Origin: Megalopta genalis
Lineage: Eukaryota > Arthropoda > Insecta > Hymenoptera > Halictidae
Direction: 5' to 3'
NCBI RefSeq assembly: GCF_051020955.1
Contig: NW_027476164.1
Location: 62,001 to 126,000, forward strand
DNA: 64,000 nt
Shown here piece by piece: positions 24,901-38,900 of this stretch. The notes beneath the pieces are model-generated. The model was not told where the DNA came from. It did no database searches and saw nothing but the letters and a program-made list of their open reading frames with translations. Positions within the stretch are counted from its first letter, which is position 1. The number at the start of each line of letters is the position of its first letter. The translations under genes were made by a program, and so were the position numbers.

Positions 24901-27900
24901 AACACGTCTGTTTCACATGCAGTTGAAGCTAAATCATGTATATCACAAATATTTGAAGCTGAACCATTTGTTTCGCATGGATTCGAAGATAAGCCTTCAT
25001 CTTCGCATGAAATTGAAGCTAAATCATGTGTTTCGTTTGGACTTGAAACTAACTCGATTGTTTCTGCGGCTTATGACGCTAAATCATGTATAACACAAGT
25101 ATTTGAAGCTAAACCATTTGATTCGTTTGGACTTGAAGCTACGCCTTCTACTTCGCATTAATTTGAAGCTAAATCATATGATTCGCGTGGATCTGAAGAT
25201 AACTCGTTTGTTTCGCATGCAGTTGAAGCTAAATCATGCATATCACAAGTATTTGAATATAAACCATTTATTTCGTATGGATTCGAAGATAAGCATTGTA
25301 CTTCGCATTGATTTGAAGCTAAATGATGTGTTTCGCATGGATTTGAAGCTAACTCGTTCATTTCGCCTGCATTTGAAGCTAAATCATTTATATCACAAGT
25401 ATTTGAAGCTAAGCCATTTGATTCGCATGGATTCGAAGATAAGCCTTCTACTTCGCAAGGATTTGAAGCTAACTCGATTGTATCGCATGCAGTTGAAGCT
25501 AAATCATCTATATCACAAGTATTTGAAGCCAAACCATTTGTTTCTCATGGATGTGAAACTAAGCCTTCTACTTAGCATTGATTTGAAGCTAAATCATGTG
25601 TTACGCATGGATTTGAAGCTAACTCGTTTGTATCGCATGCAGTTGAAGCTCAATCATGTATAAAACAAGAATTTGATGCTAAACCATCTGTTTCGCGTGG
25701 ATTTGAAGCTAAGCCTTCCACTTCGCTTTGATTTGAAGCTAAATCATGTGTTTCGCTTGGTTTTGAAGCTAATACGTCTGTTTCACACGCAGTTGAAGCT
25801 AAATCATGTACATCACAAATATTTGAAGCTGAACCATTTGTTTCGCATGGATGTGAAGCTAAGCCTTCTACTTCGGATTGATTTGAAGCTGAATCATGAG
25901 TTTCGCTTGGATTTGAAAGTAACTCGTTTGTTTCGCATGCAGTTGAAGTTAAATCATGTATATCACAAATATTTGAAGCTGATCCATTTGTTTCGCATGG
26001 ATTTGAAGCTAATCCTTCTACTTCGGATTGATTTGAAGCTAAATCATGTGTTTCGCATGGATTTGAAGCTAACTCTTTTATTTCACATGCAGTTGAAGTT
26101 AAATCATGTATAAAACAAGAATTTGAAGCTAAACAATTTGTTTCGCATGGATTTGAAGCTAACTCGATTGTTTCGCATGCAGTTGAAACTAAATCACCTA
26201 TATCACAAGTATTTGAAGCCAAACCATTTGTTTCTCATGGATTTGAAACTAAGCCTTCTACTTAGCATTGATTTGAAGCTAAATCATGTGTTTCGCATGG
26301 ATTTGAAGCTAACTCGTTCGTTTCGCATGCAGTTGAAGCTAAATCATGTATAAAACAAATATTTGAAGCTGAACCATTTGTTTCGCATGGATGTGACGCT
26401 AAGCCTTCTACTTCGGATTGATTTGAAGCTGAATCATGTGTTTCGCTTGGATTTGAAAGTAACTTGTTTGTTTCGCATGCAGTTGAAGCTAAATCATGTA
26501 TATCACAAGTATTTGAATCTAAACCATTTGTTTCGCATGAATATTAAGGTGAACCATGTGTATCGAATGAATTTGAGGTTAAATCATGTGTTTCGCTTGG
26601 ATTTGAAGCTAACACGTCTGTTTCACATGCAGTTGAAGCTAAATCATGTATATCACAAATATTTGAAGCCGAACCATTTGTTTCGCATGGATTCGAAGAT
26701 AAGCCTTCAACTTCGCATGAAATTGAAGCTAAATCATGTGTTTCGTTTGGACTTGAAACTAACTCGATTGTTTCTGCTGCTTATGAAGCTAAATCATGTA
26801 TAACACAAGTATTTGAAGCTAACCCAATTGATTCGTTTGGACTTGAAGCTAAGCCTTCTACTTCGCATTAATTTGAAGCTAAATCATATGATTCGCGTGG
26901 ATCTGAAGATAACTCGTTTGTTTCGCATGCAGTTGAAGCTAAATCATGCATATCACAAGTATTTGAATCTAAACCATTTATTTCGCATGGATTCGAAGAT
27001 AAGCATTGTACTTCGCATTGATTTGAAGCTAAATGATGTGTTTCGCATGGATTTGAAGCTAACTCGTTCATTTCGCCTGCATTTGAAGCTAAATCATTTA
27101 TATCACAAGTATTTGAAGCTAAACCATTTGATTCGCATGGATTCGAAGATAAGCCTTCTACTGCGCATTGGTTTGAAGCTAACTCGATTGTATCGCATGC
27201 AGTTGAAGCTAAATCATCTATATCACAAGTATTTGAAGCCAAACCATTTGTTTCTCATGGATGTGAAACTAAGCCTTCTACTTAGCATTGATTTGAAGCT
27301 AAATCATGTGTTACGCATGGATTTGAAGCTTACTCGTTTGTTTCGCATGCAGTTGAAGCTCAATCATGTATAAAACAAGAATTTGATGCTAAACCATCTG
27401 TTTCGCGTGGATTTGAAGCTAAGCCTTCCACTTCGCTTTGATTTGAAGCTAAATCATGTGTTTCGCTTGGTTTTGAAGCTAATACGTCTGTTTCACACGC
27501 AGTTGAATCTAAATCATGTATATCACAAATATTTGAAGCTGAACCATTTGTTTCGCATGGATGTGAAGCTAAGCCTTCTACTTCGGATTGATTTGAAGCG
27601 GAATCATGAGTTTCGCTTGGATTTGAAAGTAACTCGTTTGTTTCGCATGCAGTTGAAGTTAAATCATGTATATCACAAATATTTGAAGCTGATCCATTTG
27701 TTTCGCATGGATTTGAAGCTAATCCTTCTACTTCGGATTGATTTGAAGCTAAATCATGTGTTTCGCATCGATTTGAAGCTAACTCGTTTGTTTCGCATGC
27801 AGTTGAAGTTAAATCATGTATAAAACAAGAATTTGAAGCTAAACTATTTGTTTCGCATGGATTTAAAGTTAAACAATGTGTTTCGAATGTACTTGAAGAT

Positions 27901-28284
27901 AAATCATGTGTTTCGCATGGATTTGAAACTAACTCGTTCATTTCGCCTTCATTTGAAGCTAAGTCATTTATATCACAAGTATTTGAAGCTAAACAATTTG
28001 TTTCGCATGGATTCGAAGATAAGCATTCTACTTCGCATTGATTTGAAGCTAAATCATGTGTTTCGCATGGATTTGAAGCTAACTCGTTCATTTCGCCTGC
28101 ATTTGAAGCTAAATCATTTATGTCACAAGTATTTGAAGCTAAACCATTTGATTCGCATGTATTTGAAACTAAGAATTCTAATATTGATTTGAAGCTAAAT
28201 CATGTGTTTCGCAAGGATTTGAAGCTAACTCTTTTATTTCACATGCAGTTGAAGTTAAATCATGTATAAAACAAGAATTTGAAG
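21928..28284. repeat. 6357-bp higher-order unit, copy 2
   Basis: Nearly identical to copy 1. By eye I found only about ten substitutions, including 16519 A against 22876 T, 18369 A against 24726 G, 18865 A against 25222 G, and 21336 A against 27693 T. Both length markers (inserted T near 23589, short E at 28160-28185) are retained. Such low divergence implies a recent unequal exchange or amplification, unless the assembly has duplicated a unit. Confidence 0.93.
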
Positions 28285-28728
28285 CTAAACAATTTGTTTC
28301 GCATGGATTTGAAGCTAAACAATGTGTTTCGAGTGAATTTGACGATAAATCATGTGTTTCGCATGGATTTGAAGCTAACTCGATTGTTTCGCATGCAGTT
28401 GAAACTAAATCACCTATATCACAAGTATTTGAAGCCAAACCATTTGTTTCTCATGGATTTGAAACTAAGCCTTCTACTTAGCATTGATTTGAAGCTAAAT
28501 CATGTGTGTCGCATGGATTTGAAGCTAACTCGTTTGTTTCGCATGCAGTTGAAGCTAAATCATGTATAAAACAAATATTTGAAGCTGAACCATTTGTTTC
28601 GCATGGATGTGACGCTAAGCCTTCTACTTCGGATTGATTTGAAGCTGAATCATGTGTTTCGCTTGGATTTGAAAGTAACTTGTTTGTTTCGCATGCAGTT
28701 GAAGCTAAATCATGTATATCACAAATAT
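28285..28728. repeat. Partial third copy of the 6357-bp unit
   Basis: The first 440 or so bases of the unit recur again in phase, from the GAAGCTAAACAATTTG segment through GATGTGACGCTAAGCC. Similarity breaks near 28725, where C is followed by AAATATTTGAAGCTGAACC instead of AAGTATTTGAATCTAAACC. A related short lead-in, 15571-15864, precedes copy 1. Confidence 0.85.
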
Positions 28729-31700
28729 TTGAAGCTGAACCATTTGTTTCGCATGGATTCGAAGATAAGCCTTCAACTTCGCATGAAATTGAAGCTAAAT
28801 CATGTGTTTCGTTTGGACTTGAAACTAACTCGATTGTTTCTGCTGCTTATGAAGCTAAATCATGTATATCACAAGTATTTGAAGCTAAACCATTTGATTC
28901 GTTTGGACTTGAAGCTAAGCCATCTACTTCGCATTAATTTGAAGCTAAACCATGTGATTCGCGTGGATTTGAAGCTAACTCGTTTGTTTTGTCTGCATTT
29001 GAAGCTATATCATGTATATCACAAGTGTTTGAAGCTGAACCATTTGTTTCGAATGGATTCGAAGATAAGCCTTCTTCTTCGCATGAAATTGAAGCTATAT
29101 CATGTGTTTCGTTTGGACTTGAAACTGACTCGATTGTTTCGGCTGCTTGTGAAGCTAAATCATGTATAACACAAGTATTTGAAGCTAAACCATTTGATTC
29201 GCATCGATTTGAAGCTAAGCCTTCTACTTCGCATTGATTTGAAGCTAAATCATGTGTTTCTCTTGGATTTGAAGCTAACTCGTTTGTTTCACCTGCATTT
29301 GAAGCTATATCATGTATATCACAAGTATTTGAAGCTAAACCATTTATTTCGCATGGATTCGAAGATAAGCATTCTACTTCGCATTGATTTGAAGCTAAAT
29401 CATGTGTTTCGCTTGGATTTGAAGCTAACTCGTTTGTTTGACATGCATTTGAAGCTATATCATGTGTATCACAAGTATTTGAAGCTAAACCATTTGATTC
29501 GCATGGATTCGAAGATAAGCCTTCTACTTCGCATGGATTTGACGCTAAGCCTTCTACTTCGCATTGATTTGAAGCTAAATCATGTGTTTCGCTTGGATTT
29601 GAAGCCAACGTGTTTGTTTCGCATGCAGTTGAAGCTATATCATGTATATCACAAGTGTTTGAAGCTAAACCATTTGTTTCGCATGGATTCGAAGATAAGC
29701 CTTCTTCTTCGCATGAAATTGAAGCTAAATCATGCGTTTCGTTTGGACTTGAAACTAACTCGATTGTTTCGGCTGCTTATGAAGCTAAATCATGTATAAC
29801 ACAAGTATTTGAAGCTAAACCATTTATTTCGCATGGATTCGAAGATAAGCATTCTACTTCGCATTGATTTGAAGCTGTATCATGTGTTTCGCATGGATTT
29901 GAAGCTAACTCGTTTGTTTCGCATGCAGTTGAAGCTAAATCATGCATAAAACAAGAATTTGAAGCTAAACTATTTGTTTCGCATGCAGATGAAGCTAAAT
30001 CATCTATATCACAAGTATTTGAAACCAAACCATTTGTTTCTCATGGATTTGAAACTAAGCCTTCTACTTAGCATTGATTTGAAGCTAAATCATGTGTTTC
30101 GCATGGATTTGAAGATAACTCGTTTGATTCGCATGCAGTTGAAGCTAAATCATGTATAAAACAAGAATTTGATGCTAAACCATCTGTTTCGCGTGGATTT
30201 GAAGCTAAGCCTTCAACTTCGCTTTGATTTGAAGCTAAATCATTTGTTTCGCTTGGATTTGAAGCTTATACGTCTGTTTCACATGAAGTTGAATATAAAT
30301 CATGTATATCACAAGTATTTGAAGCTCAACCATTTGATTCGCATGGATTCGAAGATAAGCATTCTACTTCGCATTGATTTGAAGCTAAATCATGTGTTTC
30401 GCATGGATTTGAAGCTAACTCGTTTGTTTCGCATGCAGTTGAAGCTAAATCATGTATAAAACAAGAATTTGATGCTAAACCATCTGTTTCGCGTGGATTT
30501 GAGTCTAAGCCTTCCACTTCGCATTGATTTGAAGCTAAATCATGTGTTTCGCTTGAATTTGGAGCTAACCCGTTTGTTTTGCCTGCATTTGAAGCTGAAT
30601 CATGTATATCACAAGTATTTGAAGCTAAACCATTTGATTTGTTTGGACTTGAAGCTAAGCCTTCTACTTCGCATTGATTTGAAGCTAAATCATGTGTTTC
30701 GCATGGATTTGAAGCTAACTCGTTTGTTTCGCCTGCATTTAAAGCTAAATCATTTATATCACAAGTATTTGAAGCTAAACCATTTGATTCGCATGGATTC
30801 GAAGATAAGCCTTCTACTTCGCATGGATTTGAAGCTAAGCCTTCTACTTCGCATTGAATTGAAGCTAAATCATGTGTTTCGCTTGGATTTGAAGCCAACG
30901 TGTTTGTTTCGCATGCAATTGAAGCTAAATCATGCATAAAACAAGAATTTGAAACTAAACTATTTGTTTCGCATGCAGATGAAGCTAAATCATCTACATC
31001 ACAAGTATTTGAAACCAAACCATTTGTTTCTCATGGATTTGAAACTAAGCCTTCTACTTAGCATTGATTTGAAGCTAAATCATGTGTATCGCTTGGTTTT
31101 GAAGCTTATACGTCTGTTTCACATGAAGTTGAATATAAATCATGTTTATCACAAGTATTTGAAGCTCAACCATTTGATTCGCATGGATTCGAAGATAAGC
31201 ATTCTACTTCGCATTGATTTGAAGCTAAATAATGTGTTTCGCATGGATTTGAAGCTAACTCGTTTGTTTCGCATGCAGTTGAAGCTAAATCATGTATAAA
31301 ACAAGAATTTGATGCTAAACCATCTGTTTCGCGTGGATTTGAGTCTAAGCCTTCCACTTCGCATTGATTTGAAGCTAAATCATGTGTTTCGCTTTAATTT
31401 GGAGCTAACCCGTTTGTTTTGCCTGCATTTGAAGCTGAATCATGTATATCACAAGTATTTGAAGCAAAACCATTTGATTTGTTTGGACTTGAAGCTAAGC
31501 CTTCTACTTCGCATTGATTTGAAGCTAAATCATGTGTTTCGCATGGATTTGAAGCTAACTCGTTTGTTTCGCATGCAGTTGAAGCTAAATCATGTATAAA
31601 ACAAATATTTGAAGCTGAACCATTTGTTTCGCATGGATGTGAAGCTAAGCCTTCTACTTCGGATTGATTTGAAGCTGAATCATGTGTTTCGCTTGGATTT

Positions 31701-32540
31701 GAAAGTAACTCGTTTGTTTCGCATGCAGTTGAAGCTAAATCATATATATCACAAGTATTTGAATCTAAACCATTTGATTCGCTTGAATATTAATGTGAAC
31801 CATGTGTATCGAATGAATTTGAGGTTAAATCATGTGTTTCGCTTGGATTTGAAGCTAACACGTCTGTTTCACATGCAGTTGAAGCTAAATCATGTATATC
31901 ACAAATATTTGAAGCTGAACCATTTGTTTCGCATGGATTCGAAGATAAGCCTTCATCTTCGCATGAAATTGAAGCTAACTCATGTGTTTCGTTTGGACTT
32001 GAAACTAACTCGATTGTTTCTGCTGCTTATGACGCTAAATCATGTATAACACAAGTATTTGAAGCTAAACCATTTGATTCGTTTGGATTCGAAGATAAGC
32101 CTTCTACTTCGCATGGATTTGAAGCTAACTCGATTGTATCGCATGCAGTTGAAGCTAAATCATCTATATCACAAGTATTTGAAGCCAAACCATTTGTTTC
32201 TCATGGATGTGAAACTAAGCCTTCTACTTAGCATTGATTTGAAGCTAAATCATGTGTTACGCATGGATTTGAGGCTAACTCGTTTGTTTCGCATGCAGTT
32301 GAAGCTCAATCATGTATAAAACAAGAATTTGATGCTAAACCATCTGTTTCGCGTGGATTTGAAGCTAAGCCTTCCACTTCGCTTTGATTTGAAGCTAAAT
32401 CATGTGTTTCGCTTGGTTTTGAAGCTAATACGTCTGTTTCACGCGCAGTTGAAGCTAAATCATGTATATCACAAATATTTGAAGCTGAACCATTTGTTTC
32501 GCATGGATGTGAAGCTAAGCCTTCTACTTCGGATTGATTT
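28729..32540. repeat. Mosaic core segment with an 840-bp tandem duplication
   Basis: 28934-29867 resembles 11750-12683 (offset 17184). About 30240-30700 repeats at about 31080-31540 (offset 840 bp, 28 monomers; shared markers GAAGCTTATACG, GAATATAAATCATG, GGATTTGAGTCTAAGCC, GAATTTGGAGC). 29950-30090 recurs at 30940-31080 (offset 990). 31609-32049 copies 13945-14385. The minus frame is stop-free at 28937-29776 (280 codons) and about 30329-31065. There is no unique sequence. Confidence 0.85.
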
Positions 32541-35500
32541 GAAGCTAAATCATGTGTTTCGCATCGATTTGAAGCTAACTCGTTTGTTTCGCATGCAGTT
32601 GAAGTTAAATCATGTATAAAACAAGAATTTGAAGCTAAACTATTTGTTTCGCATGGATTTAAAGTTAAACAATGTGTTTCGAATGTACTTGAAGATAAAT
32701 CATGTGTTTCGCATGGATTTGAAACTAACTCGTTCATTTCGCCTTCATTTGAAGCTAAGTCATTTATATCACAAGTATTTGAAGCTAAACAATTTGTTTC
32801 GCATGGATTCGAAGATAAGCATTCTACTTCGCATTGATTTGAAGCTAAATCATGTGTTTCGCATGGATTTGAAGCTAACTCGTTCATTTCGCCTGCATTT
32901 GAAGCTAAATCATTTATGTCACAAGTATTTGAAGCTAAACCATTTGATTCGCATGTATTTGAAACTAAGAATTCTAATATTGATTTGAAGCTAAATCATG
33001 TGTTTCGCAAGGATTTGAAGCTAACTCTTTTATTTCACATGCAGTTGAAGTTAAATCATGTATAAAACAAGAATTTGAAGCTAAACAATTTGTTTCGCAT
33101 GGATTTGAAGCTAAACATTGTGTTTCGAATGAATTTGACGATAAATCATGTGTTTCGCATGGATTTGAAGCTAACTCGATTGTTTCGCATGCAGTTGAAA
33201 CTAAATCACCTATATCACAAGTATTTGAAGCCAAACCATTTGTTTCTCATGGATTTGAAACTAAGCCTTCTACTTAGCATTGATTTGAAGCTAAATCATG
33301 TGTTTCGCATGGATTTGAAGCTAACTCGTTTGTTTCGCATGCAGTTGAAGCTAAATCATGTATAAAACAAATATTTGAAGCTGAACCATTTGTTTCGCAT
33401 GGATGTGACGCTAAGCCTTCTACTTCGGATTGATTTGAAGCTGAATCATGTGTTTCGCTTGGATTTGAAAGTAACTTGTTTGTTTCGCATGCAGTTGAAG
33501 CTAAATCATGTATATCACAAGTATTTGAATCTAAACCATTTGATTCGCATGAATATTAAGGTGAACCATGTGTATCGAATGAATTTGAGGTTAAATCATG
33601 TGTTTCGCTTGGATTTGAAGCTAACACGTCTGTTTCACATGCAGTTGAAGCTAAATCATGTATGTCACAAATATTTAAAGCTGAACCATTTGTTTCGCAT
33701 GGATTCGAAGATAAGCCTTCAACTTCGCATGAAATTGAAGCTAAATCATGTGTTTCGTTTGGACTTGAAACTAACTCGATTGTTTCTGCTGCTTATGAAG
33801 CTAAATCATGTATAACACAAGTATTTGAAGCTAACCCAATTGATTCGTTTGGACTTGAAGCTAAGCCTTCTACTTCGCATTAATTTGAAGCTAAATCATA
33901 TGATTCGCGTGGATCTGAAGATAACTCGTTTGTTTCGCATGCAGTTGAAGCTAAATCATGCATATCACAAGTATTTGAAACTAAACCATTTATTTCGCAT
34001 GGATTCGAAGATAAGCATTGTACTTCGCATTGATTTGAAGCTAAATGATGTGTTTCGCATGGATTTGAAGCTAACTCGTTCATTTCGCCTGCATTTGAAG
34101 CTAAATCATTTATATCACAAGTATTTGAAGCTAAACCATTTGATTCGCATGGATTCGAAGATAAGCCTTCTACTTCGCATGAATTTGAAGCTAAATCAAG
34201 TCTTTCGTTTGGATTTGAAACTAACTCGATTGTTTCGGCTGGATATGAAGCTAAATCATGTACAACACAAGTATTTGAATCTGAACCATTTGTTTCGCAT
34301 GGATTCCAAGATAAGCCTTCAACTTCGCATGAAATTGAAGCTAAATCATGTGTTTCGTTTGGACTTGAAACTAACTCGATTGTTTCTGCTGCTTATGAAG
34401 CTAAATCATGTATAACACAAGTATTTGAAGCTAACCCAATTGATTCGTTTGGACTTGAAGCTAAGCCTTCTACTTCGCATTAATTTGAAGCTAAATCATA
34501 TGATTCGCGTGGATCTGAAGATAACTCGTTTGTTTCGCATGCAGTTGAAGCTAAATCATGCATATCACAAGTATTTGAATCTAAACCATTTATTTCGCAT
34601 GGATTCGAAGATAAGCATTGTACTTCGCATTGATTTCAAGCTAAATGATGTGTTTCGCATGGATTTGAAGCCAACTCGTTCATTTCGCCTGCATTTGAAG
34701 CTAAATCATTTATATCACAAGTATTTGAAGCTAAACCATTTGATTCGCATGGATTCGAAGATAAGCCTTCTACTTCGCATTGGTTTGAAGCTAAATCAGG
34801 TGTTTCTCTTGGATTTGAAGCTAACTCGTTAGTTTCACCTGCATTTGAATCTATATCATGTATATCACAAGTATTTGAAGCTAAACCATTTGTTTCGCAT
34901 GGATTTGAAGCTAAACAATGTGTTTCGAATGAATTTGAAGCTAAATCATGTGTTTCGTGTGGATTTGAAGCTAACTCGTTTGTTTTGCCTGCATTTGAAG
35001 CTGAAACATGTATATCACAAGTATTTGAAGCTAAACTGTTTGATTGGCATAGATTTGAAGCTAAGCCTTCCACTTCGCATTGATTTGAAGATAAATCAAG
35101 TGATTTGCGTGGATTTGAAGCTAACTCGTTTGTTTCGCATGCAGTTGAAGATAAATCATGTGTAGAGCAAGAATTTGATGCTAAACCATCTGTTTCGCGT
35201 GGATTTGAAGCTAAGCATTCTACTTCGGATTGATTTGAAGCTGAATCATTTGTTTCGCTTGGATTTGAAAGTAACTCGTTTGTTTCGCATGGATTTGAAG
35301 CTAAGCCTTCTACTTCGCATTGATTTGAAGGTAAATCATGTTTTTCGCATTGTTTTGTAACTATCTCGTTTGTTTCGAATGCAGTTGAAGCTAAACCGTG
35401 TATAAAACAAGTATTTGAAGATAAATTATTCGATCCGCATGGATTAGAAGCTAACTCGATTGTTTGGAGTGCATTTGAAGCTATATCACTTATATCGCAA

Positions 35501-35924
35501 TTATCTGAAGATAAATCATTTGTTTCTCATGTATTTGAAGCTAAGCCTTCTACTTAGCATTGATTTGAAGCTAAATCATGTGACTCGCATGGATTTGAAG
35601 CTAACTCGTTTGTTTCGAGTGCATTTGAAGCTATATCACTTATATCGCAAGTATCTGAACCTAAATCATTTGTTTAGCATGGATGTGAAGCTAAACCTTC
35701 TACATGGCATTGATTTGAACCTAAATCATTTTTTTCGCATGGATTTGAAGATAACTCGATTGTTTCGCATGCAGTTGAAGCTAAATCATGTATAAAACAA
35801 GAATTTGATGCTAAACCATCTGTTTCGCGTGGATTTGAGTCTAAGCCTTCCACTTCGCATTGATTTGTAGCTAAATCATGTGTTTCGCTTGAATTTGGAG
35901 CTAACTCGTTTGTTTCGCCTGCAT
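32541..35924. repeat. Long-range copy of 6357-bp-unit material
   Basis: About 32545-34740 matches about 21392-23587 at an offset of 11153 bp, and 34741-35800 matches at 11152 bp. The 1-bp change arises because the inserted T near 23589 is absent here, which makes this the ancestral state at that site. The short E monomer at 32956-32981 and two copies of the 600-bp sub-unit (33825 and 34425) are included. After about 35800 the sequence switches to an AATTTGATGCTAAACC / GGATTTGAGTC block. Confidence 0.85.
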
Positions 35925-38900
35925 TTGAAGCTGAATCATGTATATCACAAGTATTTGAAGCTAAACCATTTGATTCGTTTGGACTTGAAGTTAAGCCATC
36001 TACTTCGCATTAATTTGAAGCTAAACCATGTGATTCGCGTGGATTTGAAGCTAACTCGTTTGTTTTGTCTGCATTTGAAGCTATATCATGTATATCACAA
36101 GTGTTTGAAGCTAAACCATTTGTTTCGAATGGATTCGAAGATAAGCCTTCTTCTTCGCATGAAATTGAAGCTATATCATGTGTTTCGTTTGGACTTGAAA
36201 CTGACTCGATTGTTTCGGCTGCTTGTGAAGCTAAATCATGTATAACACAAGTATTTGAAGCTAAACCATTTGATTCGCATCGATTTGAAGCTAAGCCTTC
36301 TACTTCGCATTGATTTGAAGCTAAATCATGTGTTTCTCTTGGATTTGAAGCTAACTCGTTTGTTCGTCTGCATTTGAAGCTATATCACTTATATCACAAG
36401 TATTTGAAGCCAAACCATTTGTTTCTCATGGATGTGAAACTAAGCCTTCTACTTAGCATTGATTTGAAGCTAAATCATGTGTTACGCATGGATTTGAAGC
36501 TAACTCGTTTGTTTCGCATGCAGTTGAAGCTCAATCATGTATAAAACAAGAATTTGATGCTAAACCATCTGTTTCGCGTGGATTTGAAGCTAAGCCTTCC
36601 ACTTCGCTTTGATTTGAAGCTAAATCATGTGTTTCGCTTGGTTTTGAAGCTAATACGTCTGTTTCACACGCAGTTGGAGCTAAATCATGTATATCACAAA
36701 TATTTGAAGCTGAACCATTTGTTTCGCATGGATGTGAAGCTAAGCCTTCTACTTCGGATTGATTTGAAGCTGAATCATGAGTTTCGCTTGGATTTGAAAG
36801 TAACTCGTTTGTTTCGCATGCAGTTGAAGCTAAATCATGTATATCACAAATATTTGAAGCTGATCCATTTGTTTCGCATGGATTTGAAGCTAATCCTTCT
36901 ACTTCGGATTGATTTGAAGCTAACTCGATTGTTTCGCATGCAGTTGAAACTAAATCACCTATATCACAAGTATTTGAAGCCAAACCATTTGTTTCTCATG
37001 GATTTGAAACTAAGCCTTCTACTTAGCATTGATTTGAAGCTAAATCATGTGTTTCGCATGGATTTGAAGCTAACTCGTTTGTTTCGCATGCAGTTGAAGC
37101 TAAATCATGTATAAAACAAATATTTGAAGCTGAACCATTTGTTTCGCATGGATGTGACGCTTAGCCTTCTACTTCGGATTGATTTGAAGCTGAATCATGT
37201 GTTTCGCTTGGATTTGAAAGTAACTTGTTTGTTTCGCATGCAGTTGAAGCTAAATCATGTATATCACAAGTATTTGAGTCTAAACCATTTGATTCGCATG
37301 AATATTAAGGTGAACCATGTGTATCGAATGAATTTGAGGTTAAATCATGTGTTTAGCTTGGATTTGAAGCTAACACGTCTGTTTCACATGCAGTTGAAGC
37401 TAAATCATGTATATCACAAATATTTGAAGCTGAACCATTTGTTTCGCATGGATTCGAAGATAAGCCTTCAACTTCGCATGAAATTGAAGCTAAATCATGT
37501 GTTTCCTTTGGACTTGAAACTAACTCGATTGTTTCTGCTGCTTATGAAGCTAAATCATGTATAACACAAGTATTTGAAGCTAACCCAATTGATTCGTGTG
37601 GACTTGAAGCTAAGCCTTCTACTTCGCATTAATTTGAAGCTAAATCATATGATTCGCGTGGATCTGAAGATAACTCGTTTGTTTCGCATGCAGTTGAAGC
37701 TAAATCATGCATATCACAAGTATTTGAATCTAAACCATTTATTTCGCATGGATTCGAAGATAAGCATTGTACTTCGCATTGATTTGAAGCTAAATGATGT
37801 GTTTCGCATGGATTTGAAGCTAACTCGTTCATTTCGCCTGCATTTGAAGCTAAATCATTTATATCACAAGTATTTGAAGCTAAACCATTTGATTCGCGTG
37901 GATTCGAAGATAAGCCTTCTACTTCGCATGAATTTGAAGCTAAATCAAGTCTTTCGCTTGGATTTGAAGCTAACACGTCTGTTTCACATGCAGTTGAAGC
38001 TAAATCATGTATATCAGAAATATTTGAACCTGAACCATTTGTTTCGCATGGATTCGAAGATAAGCCTTCAACTTCGCATGAAATTGAAGCTAAATCATGT
38101 GTTTCGTTTGGACTTGAAACTAACTCGATTGTTTCTGCTGCTTATGAAGCTAAATCATGTATAACACAAGTATTTGAAGCTAACCCAATTGATTCGTTTG
38201 GACTTGAAGCTAAGCCTTCTACTTCGCATTAATTTGAAGCTAAATCATATGATTCGCGTGGATCTGAAGATAACTCGTTTGTTTCGCATGCAGTTGAAGC
38301 TAAATCATGCATATCACAAGTATTTGAATCTAAACCATTTATTTCGCATGGATTCGAAGATAAGCATTGTACTTCGCATTGATTTGAAGCTAAATGATGT
38401 GTTTCGCATGGATTTGAAGCTAACTCGTTCATTTCGCCTGCATTTGAAGCTAAATCATTTATATCACAAGTATTTGAAGCTAAACCATTTGATTCGCATG
38501 GATTCGAAGATAAGCCTTCTACTTCGCATGAATTTGAAGCTAAATCAAGTCTTTCGTTTGGATTTGAAACTAACTCGATTGTTTCGGCTGGATATGAAGC
38601 TAAATCATGTACAACACAAGTATTTGAAGCTGAACCATTTGTTTCGCATGGATTCGAAGATAAGCCTTCAACTTCGCATGAAATTGAAGCTAAATCATGT
38701 GTTTCGTTTGGACTTGAAACTAACTCGATTGTTTCTGCTGCTTATGAAGCTAAATCATGTATAACACAAGTATTTGAAGCTAACCCAATTGATTCGTTTG
38801 GACTTGAAGCTAAGCCTTCTACTTCGCATTAATTTGAAGCTAAATCATATGATTCGCGTGGATCTGAAGATAACTCGTTTGTTTCGCATGCAGTTGAAGC

